A DNA stretch of 64,000 bases from Neisseria zalophi (GTDB lineage Bacteria; Pseudomonadota; Gammaproteobacteria; Burkholderiales; Neisseriaceae): contig NZ_CP031700.1 in assembly GCF_008807015.1 (NCBI RefSeq), positions 2,009,014-2,073,013 on the forward strand, in the 5' to 3' direction. The first letter of the stretch is position 1. Each line of letters begins with the position of its first letter. The position numbers and the translations under genes were made by a program. This document shows positions 52,532 through 59,813 of the stretch, piece after piece. The notes beneath the pieces were generated by a model. That model had not been told where the DNA came from. It ran no database searches and was given only the letters and a program-made list of their open reading frames with translations.

Positions 52532-53401
52532 TTATTTAGTGCGCCAACGGCCGCCGGATACATGCCATAACAAACCGCTGATAACGGTAATAATACCGAG
52601 CCAATGCCACAGCCCCAAGCGTTCGTTTAATACCCAATAGCCGGCCAATAAAGCCACCACCGGCACCAATAAAGCAAACGGCGTAACCTTCCCTGCCGGA
52701 TGTTTTGCCAACAACGCCCCCCAGCCGGTATAGCCGACCAAGCTGGACACATAGGCGATAAACAAAACCCCCGATATGCCTTTCCAAGTCAGGTTGGCAA
52801 GGTGCTGCACCACGCCGCCGAAGCCATACGCCAGCAGCGCAACCGAAGCAAAGGCGGCAAAAGCGGGAATCCCGCCCCACACCACCAACGACAAAGCATT
52901 CACCCTGCCGATGCGTTTCACAATAATATTACCGCAAGCCCAAGATGCCGCCGCCCCGAAAACCGGCCAGATGGCCGCCAACGGCAAATGCCCCTGATAC
53001 TGGCCGACACCGATTAACACCAAACCGACCGCCGCAGTACACATGCCGCCGAGATGATGAGCCAGCACCGGCTCATGCAGCAACACACCTGCAATCAACA
53101 CGGTAAAAAACACCTGCACCTGCAACATCAAAGCCGCCAAGCCCGTCGGCAAACCCCAATCCAATGCGGTAAACACCAAAGCAAACTGGCCGAAATTAAT
53201 GGTGAGGCCGTAAGCAACCAGCAGATACCACGGCACCGCCGGACGTTTAATCAAAAACAGCGCGGGAAACACCACACATAAAAAGCGCAATGCCCCCAAT
53301 ACCAACGGCGGTACTTCGTTCAGGGCAAACTTCATAAACAGGAAATTCACGCCCCATATACTGATAACCAGCAATATCAGCAGGTAGTCTTTGGGTTTCA
53401 T
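52532..53401 (-). CDS. DMT-superfamily (EamA) transporter 1
   Basis: 289 residues from the ATG at 53401 (MKPKDYLLILLVIS); upstream codons belong to the preceding intergenic DNA. Ten predicted membrane helices in two EamA repeats, the first starting ISIWGVNFLFMKFAL and the second IWPVFGAAASWACGNII. EamA members export amino acids or other metabolites; the substrate is unknown. It lies 49 bp downstream of a second DMT gene in the same direction; they are distant paralogues and may be co-transcribed. Confidence 0.88.
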   Translation of the reverse strand: MKPKDYLLILLVISIWGVNFLFMKFALNEVPPLVLGALRFLCVVFPALFLIKRPAVPWYLLVAYGLTINFGQFALVFTALDWGLPTGLAALMLQVQVFFTVLIAGVLLHEPVLAHHLGGMCTAAVGLVLIGVGQYQGHLPLAAIWPVFGAAASWACGNIIVKRIGRVNALSLVVWGGIPAFAAFASVALLAYGFGGVVQHLANLTWKGISGVLFIAYVSSLVGYTGWGALLAKHPAGKVTPFALLVPVVALLAGYWVLNERLGLWHWLGIITVISGLLWHVSGGRWRTK

Positions 53402-53450
53402 AGCCGTATTTCCCCGCCATTCCAGATAATGTGCGTTGCCCCACAACCGT

Positions 53451-54374
53451 TTAAATATTTTTAAACTTCCTAAAGTTGGCAGGATACAAACCATTCATCA
53501 ACACGATGCCTGCCACAATGCAAACCGCACCTGCCAAAAAAGCGGCAGACGGCATCTCACTCAATACCAGCCATGCGAGAAAAGCGGCAAATAACGGCTC
53601 GGAAAGCTCCGTTACCTGAACATTGGCCGCACTCATCAACCCCAATGCTTTGGTTGTGCAGTAAAAACCCAATACGGTAGGCAGTAGCGCCAAAGCCAAA
53701 ACGCTTAAAACTATTTTTCCATTCCAATCAATCGGGTGCATCATGTTCAAAAAGGGCAGTAATAAAAACAGGCTGCCAAACAACATCAACAATCTGGTCA
53801 GGAAAAGCCCGCCCTTCAAGCCCGTTTTTTTCACCATCACCGAAAACACACCGTATCCGGTTCCTGCCAAAGCAGCGTTTCCGACCAAGCGTATATTGCC
53901 TCCGGTCGCGCCTTCAGACCAAGCGATAATGCCGATACCGACCACTGCCGCCGCCGTTCCTAAAAGTGCCGTCCATGCAATAGATTCGCCAAGAAGTATT
54001 CTGCCGAACACCAAAGCGGATACGGCTGCCGAAGCCATCAATACGGCTACCACATCGGCTGCGTTGCCATATCGGTAAGCAGCGGTTTCAAAGAAAAACA
54101 AAACGAAAATGCCCAAAAATGCACACAACGCAACACTGCCCCAAAATCTGCCCGCACTATATGCTGCCGTATCGGTTATGCTGCGCTTTTGCTCTGCAAA
54201 CGGTTTACGAATCAGCATCAAACTCAACAGCAAAAACGCTGCAAAAGTTTTGAAAAACGCAATATCCTGTATATTAAGGCCTTCTTCAATCAATATCTTG
54301 CTAAAAATACCGATAGAAGCATTTAAAGCCGCTGCCGCAGTAGCGAAAATCAAACCTTTTATCAGGTCAGACAT
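53451..54374 (-). CDS. DMT-superfamily (EamA) transporter 2
   Basis: 307 residues from the ATG at 54374 (MSDLIKGLIFATAA), with GGAAGCAGG just upstream. Ten helices in two EamA repeats, the second starting LVGNAALAGTGYGVFSVMVKKTG. The sequence is only distantly like DMT transporter 1. The substrate is unknown. It follows a lipoprotein gene by 50 bp on the same strand, so this block of three genes between prpC and acnD may be one transcript. Confidence 0.88.
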   Translation of the reverse strand: MSDLIKGLIFATAAAALNASIGIFSKILIEEGLNIQDIAFFKTFAAFLLLSLMLIRKPFAEQKRSITDTAAYSAGRFWGSVALCAFLGIFVLFFFETAAYRYGNAADVVAVLMASAAVSALVFGRILLGESIAWTALLGTAAAVVGIGIIAWSEGATGGNIRLVGNAALAGTGYGVFSVMVKKTGLKGGLFLTRLLMLFGSLFLLLPFLNMMHPIDWNGKIVLSVLALALLPTVLGFYCTTKALGLMSAANVQVTELSEPLFAAFLAWLVLSEMPSAAFLAGAVCIVAGIVLMNGLYPANFRKFKNI

Positions 54375-54424
54375 CCTGCTTCCTTTCCCCACGCTGGCGT
54401 TAATAAAACCATTCTATCTTTCAA

Positions 54425-55066
54425 TCACGACGATTTCGGCACCACAAAACGCCATTGCGAATGCGATAACGGGGCTTGTTCGCAATGCTGCATAAACAGC
54501 GTACGCCAACGGTGATTGGGGTCGAAGGTCGAATCCGATTCGTTGCCGACGGTTAAACACAAACCCGAACCGCGCAATTCGACGCGGCCGTCCGGACGGT
54601 GGACAAAATGCTGCAAGTGTTGCGCTTCTAAAAACGGGCTGCGTTCGCCGCATCCTTTCGGCATCACGGCGGCGCCGGCCAAGATGGTGTTATTGATGCC
54701 GGCTGCGGTTGCGCATACGCCGTAAGCAGGAAAATGAATCATGCCGTTGTCTTCCATCACCACCGCTTCATCGGCATAAAGGCCGGGTTTGCAATTGTGG
54801 GCGGTCATCGGCATATCGAAGCGGACATAATCGCCGGAACCAACCACATCCAAGCAATAGCCGTCTTGCGGGCGGTCGAGGTCGTTCACCAAGCGCAGAT
54901 GGCCGGGCTGTTTTTGCGTGGCGGCTGCGGCGGTTGCAGCCTGTTTCGGTGCGGCGTCTTGTGCCGGTTTCGCCCTGCTTTGTTCGACGCAAGCGGATAA
55001 GAGAAGGCTGCCGACAAGGGCGGTTAATAGTGTTGTGGAATAAGTTGTTTGGGTTGTTTGTTTCAT
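54425..55066 (-). CDS. Putative lipoprotein with possible beta-trefoil lectin-like domain
   Basis: 213 residues from MKQTTQTTYSTTLL; an earlier Met 11 codons upstream is less likely because the signal then loses its basic start. The lipobox LLSAC puts the lipidated Cys at residue 26. An Ala/Gln-rich linker (to about 55) precedes a domain with repeats such as GYCLDVVGSGDYVRF, GVCATAAGINN and GLCLTVGNES, and a final SQWRF. Paired CL/CA motifs with QxW are reminiscent of ricin-type trefoils. The carbohydrate-binding function is inference. It lies between prpC and two transporters. Confidence 0.65.
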   Translation of the reverse strand: MKQTTQTTYSTTLLTALVGSLLLSACVEQSRAKPAQDAAPKQAATAAAATQKQPGHLRLVNDLDRPQDGYCLDVVGSGDYVRFDMPMTAHNCKPGLYADEAVVMEDNGMIHFPAYGVCATAAGINNTILAGAAVMPKGCGERSPFLEAQHLQHFVHRPDGRVELRGSGLCLTVGNESDSTFDPNHRWRTLFMQHCEQAPLSHSQWRFVVPKSS

Positions 55067-55204
55067 TTTGCTCACCGTATTCACTGAGAAAATAGGCATC
55101 TATGCCTTTATAAGGGCGCTATTGTACTGTCTGCCGCCTATTCGGGTGAATATTTCCAAACGGTTTTCTGCGGTTCCAACTTAGTCGTCATCAGGGATTA
55201 TGCT

Positions 55205-55246
55205 TTTTTCAGACGGCCTCTATTTATTTTATAGGCCGTCTGAAAA
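55205..55246 (-). terminator. Outward DUS pair beyond prpC
   Basis: TTTTTCAGACGGCCT faces AGGCCGTCTGAAAAG with a 13-base spacer. Confidence 0.6.
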
Positions 55247-55255
55247 GAACATAAT

Positions 55256-55294
55256 AAAAAGGTACGTCTGGCGAATGCCGGCCGTACCTTTTTT
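55256..55294 (-). terminator. prpC terminator
   Basis: AAAAAGGTACG pairs with CGTACCTTTTT across a GC-rich centre, 8 bases past the prpC stop; the minus strand gives a T-run. Confidence 0.75.
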
Positions 55295-55301
55295 ATATAG
55301 A

Positions 55302-56450
55302 TTAGCGGTCGTCCATATATTGGAAAGCCAAATCATCGGGGCCGGTGTAGTTGGCACTCGGACGGATAATTTTGCCGTCTTGGCGTTGCTCGATAACGTG
55401 TGCACTCCAGCCGGTGGTGCGCGAAATCACAAACAGTGGTGTGAACATGGCGGTCGGCACGCCGAGTTTTTGATAGGAAACGGCTGAGAACCAATCCAGA
55501 TTGGGGAACATTTTTTTCTCGTTCCACATCAGGGTTTCCAAGCGTTCGGCAATGTCGAACAAACGCATATCGCCCGCTTCTTCGCTTAATTGGCGTGCCA
55601 CTTCTTTAATCACCACATTGCGCGGGTCGGAAACGGTATAAACGGGATGGCCGAAACCGATCACAATCTCTTTGCGGGCAATGCGTTCGCGGATATCGGC
55701 TTCTGCTTCATCGGCGTTGCGGTAGCGTTTTTGAATATCGTAAGCCACTTCGTTGGCACCGCCGTGTTTCGGCCCTTTCAAGGCGCCGATGGCGCCGGTA
55801 ATGCACGAATACATATCCGAGCCTGTACCCGCAATCACACGTGCGGTAAAGGTTGAAGCGTTAAACTCGTGTTCCGCATAGAGAATCAGCGAAATATGCA
55901 TGGCTTTGACTTGGGACTCGGTCGGGCGTTTGCCGTGTAGCAAGTGAAGGAAATGGCCGCCGACACTTTCTTCTTCACTTTCCACACTGATGGATTTGCC
56001 GTTATGCGAATATTGATACCAATAAAGCAGCATACTGCCGAATGAAGCCACTAATTTGTCGGCCACATCACGCGCTTCGCTAACGGGCTGGCTTTCACGC
56101 TCCGGACGGATGCAACCGAGCATGGAAGCGCCGGTACGCAATACATCCATCGGATGGGTATGTGCAGGCAAACTTTCCAGCACTTGAATCACGCGGATAG
56201 GCAGGCCGCGCATGGATTGCAGTTTTTTCTTATAGGCGGCCAGTTCGAAACGGTTGGGCAGGTGGCCGTGGATTAGCAAATAAGCAACTTCTTCAAATTC
56301 GCAATGCTTGGCCAAATCCAAAATATCATAACCGCGGTAGCTCAAATCGTTGCCGCTGCGGCCAACGGTACACAATGCGGTATTGCCTGCGGCTACGCCT
56401 GAAAGGGCAACCGATTTTTTGGGTTTGAAAGTCGGGGTTTCGGTAGTCAT
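55302..56450 (-). CDS. prpC: 2-methylcitrate synthase
   Basis: 382 residues. It condenses propionyl-CoA and oxaloacetate. The citrate-synthase fold shows [16 protein letters not shown]-like start [17 protein letters not shown], the catalytic His in [12 protein letters not shown], and the conserved [14 protein letters not shown]. Its length fits short methylcitrate synthases. Between the ribosome site AAAGGAG and the ATG lies a run of six C. It follows prpB on the same strand with a 155-bp gap. Confidence 0.94.
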   Translation of the reverse strand: MTTETPTFKPKKSVALSGVAAGNTALCTVGRSGNDLSYRGYDILDLAKHCEFEEVAYLLIHGHLPNRFELAAYKKKLQSMRGLPIRVIQVLESLPAHTHPMDVLRTGASMLGCIRPERESQPVSEARDVADKLVASFGSMLLYWYQYSHNGKSISVESEEESVGGHFLHLLHGKRPTESQVKAMHISLILYAEHEFNASTFTARVIAGTGSDMYSCITGAIGALKGPKHGGANEVAYDIQKRYRNADEAEADIRERIARKEIVIGFGHPVYTVSDPRNVVIKEVARQLSEEAGDMRLFDIAERLETLMWNEKKMFPNLDWFSAVSYQKLGVPTAMFTPLFVISRTTGWSAHVIEQRQDGKIIRPSANYTGPDDLAFQYMDDR

Positions 56451-56605
56451 AGGGGGGTCTCCTTTGTAGATTTGGTTTTATATGCTTTAAAACGGCGATA
56501 TCAATAAGTAAAGGCCGTCTGAAATACGCGCCGGACAATCGGGCGTATTACCTGCGGCCGTATGGGTTCGGCATACGGCAGCGGTTGATTTTTCATTATG
56601 TTTTT

Positions 56606-57481
56606 TTATTTGGTGAACAGCTCGTCAAGCTTTTGCTCAAACGCATAATAGTTCAAATGGTCATACAATTCGGCACGGGTTTGCATGGTATCGAGAACAT
56701 TGGCTTGAGTACCGTCGCGCATAATTGCTTCATAAACATTTAATGCGGCTTTGCTGGCGGCGCGGAAAGTAGACAACGGATATAAAACGATTTTCACGCC
56801 GTTATCAGCCAATTCTTTTTGGTTATAAAGCGGGGTCGAGCCGAATTCGGTAATATTCGCCAATACGGGTACGCTCACGGCTTCGGCAAATTTTTGATAC
56901 ATGCTCAATTCGGTCATCGCTTCGGGGAAAATCATATCGGCACCGGCTTCCACACAGGCTTGGGCGCGGTCGATAGCAGCATTCAAACCTTCCACCGCCA
57001 ACGCATCGGTACGCGCCATAATGACGAAGTTTTCATCAACGCGGGCATCTACGGCTGCTTTAATACGGTCAACCATTTCGGCTTGCTGAACAATGGCTTT
57101 GTTCGGACGGTGTCCGCAACGCTTTTGCGCCACTTGGTCTTCAATATGCACGGCAGCCACCCCGGCACGCTCGAAACTGCGGATGGTGCGGGCAATATTG
57201 AACGCCCCGCCCCAACCGACATCAATATCCACCAATAAGGGGGTGTCGACATTATCGGTTATGCGGCGCGCATCAATCAGCACATCTTCCATGGTGGTAA
57301 TGCCCAAATCGGGAATGCCGCAAGAACAGGCAGCCACACCGCCGCCGGAAAGATAGATGGCTTTAAAGCCACTCTGAGTGGCTAAACGGGCGAAATAGGC
57401 ATTAACGCAGCCGACAACGGCTAAGGGATTGGATTCTTGAACAGCCTGACGGAAGCGCAGGCCGGCAGAGTGAATACTCAT
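56606..57481 (-). CDS. prpB: 2-methylisocitrate lyase
   Basis: 291 residues from the ATG at 57481 ([14 protein letters not shown]), which has AAGGAG seven bases upstream; the longer frame reads into the promoter region. It splits 2-methylisocitrate to pyruvate and succinate. The catalytic Cys is in KRCGHRPNK, metal-binding residues lie in [11 protein letters not shown] and HIEDQ, and the isocitrate-lyase fold runs throughout. Its ribosome site (ACCAAGGAG) is complementary to the second loop of the candidate sRNA at 28208-28214. First gene of the prp block. Confidence 0.95.
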   Translation of the reverse strand: MSIHSAGLRFRQAVQESNPLAVVGCVNAYFARLATQSGFKAIYLSGGGVAACSCGIPDLGITTMEDVLIDARRITDNVDTPLLVDIDVGWGGAFNIARTIRSFERAGVAAVHIEDQVAQKRCGHRPNKAIVQQAEMVDRIKAAVDARVDENFVIMARTDALAVEGLNAAIDRAQACVEAGADMIFPEAMTELSMYQKFAEAVSVPVLANITEFGSTPLYNQKELADNGVKIVLYPLSTFRAASKAALNVYEAIMRDGTQANVLDTMQTRAELYDHLNYYAFEQKLDELFTK

Positions 57482-57702
57482 GAAATGCTCCTTGGTTTGT
57501 TTTCTTCTTGTGTAGTTGAATGTAGTAATTTTTAAAATCGCTGTAAAATCAAAATTTTTGATGGAACCCATCACTTTTTCCGATAGACTGCCGATATCAC
57601 TTGGCAAATCACACTTTCCGCCCCAAAGGATTAATTTTTATTTGAGTCCGAATAAATATAAAATCTGTCGAAAGCAGATTATTTATATCGACATGCTATG
57701 GG

Positions 57703-57732
57703 AAAGGCCGTCTGAAAATTCAGACGGCCTTT
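57703..57732. terminator. DUS-pair hairpin in the divergent prpB-BCCT region
   Basis: AAAGGCCGTCTGAA pairs with TTCAGACGGCCTTT around two bases. It lies between two divergent genes, where no obvious transcript ends; the 500-bp region otherwise shows no gene. Confidence 0.65.
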
Positions 57733-57981
57733 TGTTTTGATAGCGCATTTTACTAATAGTTTCATTCATTATTATGATTAAAATAATCTGCCTTTAAAAA
57801 CATAACCGACAATAATTAATAGTCATCAATATTACTGCTATCCGATTTATGGCTATCGGTTTTTTATACTTTTACACTTTGCATAGGCAATGTTAATATA
57901 TAACGCATAATTAAACCAAAATCTTCATTACTTTACGTCTTACCGCATCGTTTTTCATTCCCCTCAAGAAAAAGGTTGCGT

Positions 57982-59520
57982 ATGTCTACTCAAGAAACCC
58001 CGCCCGCTAAGCGCCCCAATTATTTTTTATGGACGTTTATCTTAGTCGGCCTGATGGCAGCAACTGCTGTTGCCGACCCTACTTTACTCACCAATACCAT
58101 TGCCACCATCAGTCAGTTTTTCTATCTTAAATTCGACTGGCTGATCATGTGGTTGCCGCTGTTGGCTTTCGGCGTCGGTCTATCCGTCGCTTTATCGCCC
58201 CGTTTCGGCAATATCCGTTTGGGCGGCAAAGATGCCGTGCCCGAATTTTCTTTTTTATCATGGATGAACATGCTGTTCACCGCCGGTATCGGTGTGGGTA
58301 TTGTTTTTTTCGGCCCTATCGAGGCTTTATGGCATTATTTCCAATCGCCCATCGGCATTAAAGCGGAAGGGTTGACCGAATATGAAAAAGTAGAAAACGC
58401 CATGAGCTTGGCCTTACACGTTTGGGGGATTCCCGCTTGGTCGCTATATATGATTGCCGGCTTGGTCATGGCTTATTTCGCCTACCAACACCAAACCGAA
58501 TGCACTCCGGCCGCTCCGCTGCAATATTCGTTTCGCAATAAAAAATGGGCCAAACCGCTTGGTATTATCGTTACCGGCATGGCCATTCTTTCGATAGCTA
58601 TGTCGGTATCTTCTTCTATTGCGATGGCATCAGTACAAATCGCCTCAGGGCTGAAAATCATCACCGGTATCACTTTCGATTCTATCACCGGGAAAGCACT
58701 TATCTTGGCCGCACTCGCCGCACTTTATACTTTAGGCGCGATACTGCCTATTAATAAAGGGATGAAATTCTTAGGCGACTGGACGGTTTATTTTTCTATT
58801 GTGTTATTGCTGTTTGTGTTTTCTGTTGGCCCTACCCATTATTTTTTAAGCACTATGGCGGTTTCCGTCGGCAATATCTTTACCAAAACCATTCATCATT
58901 CATTCGAACTGTATATGTTTCACAACCGCGATTGGGTGGTATGGTATCCGATGGCATACTGGGTTTGGTGGGTTACATGGGCACCGTTTGTGGGCGTGTT
59001 TTTGGCCAAAATTTCCAGAGGGCGGACATTACGCCAATTTGTATTGGCTTCGGTGATGGTACCGGCCGGCTTCATTGTGATTTGGTTTTCGGTATTTTCA
59101 GGCTTTAGCCTGCTGGATACGGTTGAAGGCAGCGGGCGCTTGGCAGAAATTGCTAATAAAGGCGACTACGAAGGTACGTTTTATTATTTACTCAATATGC
59201 TGCCCTTATCCGGCCTAACCAAACCGCTAACCGTTATGCTGTTTCTCGGCTTTATCGTCACCACTGTCACCAGTGCCGCCATTTCTCTAGGGATTATGAC
59301 CAGCAATAACGGCCGTAGCGAAAACAAATTCCGTGCGGTGGTGTGGAGTATCTTAATGACACTCATCAGCTACGCGGTGATTTTCACCGGAAAAATGGAA
59401 GGGATTAAAGCGGTCGGTTCTTTTTCAGGCTTTCCGTTTGTGTTTGTGATGTATTTATGGTTTGCCGCCTTATGGCGCCAGCTCAACCGCGACGTGCCGC
59501 GTGTGAAAAAGGAGCAGTAA
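57982..59520 (+). CDS. BCCT-family transporter (betaine/choline/carnitine type)
   Basis: 512 residues from the ATG at 57982, with AAAAAGG upstream. Twelve membrane helices are expected, and the family signature is present: the Gly-rich FTAGIGVGIVFFGPIEALWHY segment in helix 1' and the aromatic box YWVWWVTWAPFVGVFLAKISRGRTLRQFV in helix 8. It imports quaternary amines; choline, carnitine or betaine cannot be separated here. The gene is followed after three bases by a 45-residue one-helix protein and then, after a terminator, by a carnitine-type acyltransferase, which makes carnitine or a relative the most likely substrate. Confidence 0.92.
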   Translation: MSTQETPPAKRPNYFLWTFILVGLMAATAVADPTLLTNTIATISQFFYLKFDWLIMWLPLLAFGVGLSVALSPRFGNIRLGGKDAVPEFSFLSWMNMLFTAGIGVGIVFFGPIEALWHYFQSPIGIKAEGLTEYEKVENAMSLALHVWGIPAWSLYMIAGLVMAYFAYQHQTECTPAAPLQYSFRNKKWAKPLGIIVTGMAILSIAMSVSSSIAMASVQIASGLKIITGITFDSITGKALILAALAALYTLGAILPINKGMKFLGDWTVYFSIVLLLFVFSVGPTHYFLSTMAVSVGNIFTKTIHHSFELYMFHNRDWVVWYPMAYWVWWVTWAPFVGVFLAKISRGRTLRQFVLASVMVPAGFIVIWFSVFSGFSLLDTVEGSGRLAEIANKGDYEGTFYYLLNMLPLSGLTKPLTVMLFLGFIVTTVTSAAISLGIMTSNNGRSENKFRAVVWSILMTLISYAVIFTGKMEGIKAVGSFSGFPFVFVMYLWFAALWRQLNRDVPRVKKEQ

Positions 59521-59523
59521 AAA

Positions 59524-59661
59524 ATGAAACAGGAAATTTTCTATTGGAATCAAGGACTGCATGACAATATTATTGAAACAATAATGATGTTGTTAACCGT
59601 ATTGTTTCTATGTTATGTAGTAAAGCTCGCTTTTTTTGATAAAGACGACGAACCCAAATAA
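59524..59661 (+). CDS. 45-residue single-helix membrane protein coupled to the BCCT gene
   Basis: MKQEIFYWNQGLHDN is followed by a hydrophobic helix (about 17-38) and a charged tail FDKDDEPK. Its ATG lies three bases after the BCCT stop codon, and its AAGGAG (59509-59514) is inside the last codons of the BCCT gene, so the two are translationally coupled. Directly after its stop (six bases) a DUS-pair terminator closes the transcript. It is too short for routine gene finding. No family is recognised; a small partner that stabilises or regulates the transporter is the natural inference from position. Confidence 0.75.
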   Translation: MKQEIFYWNQGLHDNIIETIMMLLTVLFLCYVVKLAFFDKDDEPK

Positions 59662-59667
59662 ACCATC

Positions 59668-59703
59668 AGACAGGCCGTCTGAAAGTTTTCAGACGGCCTG
59701 TCT
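59668..59703 (+). terminator. DUS-pair terminator after the BCCT and small-protein genes
   Basis: AGACAGGCCGTCTGAAA pairs with TTTCAGACGGCCTGTCT around two bases: a 17-bp stem. Confidence 0.82.
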
Positions 59704-59727
59704 AATTTAAATGCATATATATAAGGG

Positions 59728-59756
59728 TTATCAATCTCTTGACTTTCCGATACAAT
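59728..59756 (+). promoter_or_regulatory. Possible promoter of the acyltransferase gene
   Basis: TACAAT (59751-59756) is a good -10 element, and TTATCA (59728-59733) is a weak -35 at 17-base spacing. It gives the acyltransferase its own transcript after the preceding terminator. Confidence 0.45.
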
Positions 59757-59813
59757 TAACTAATTCAAATTTAAATAAATAAAATATAAACCAACTTCTC
59801 AAAGGAGCATCGA

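Noticed and set aside
56452-56458. Poly-C tract between the prpC ribosome site and its start codon
   Set aside because: Six residues are too few for frequent slippage; noted as a possible spacing effect only.
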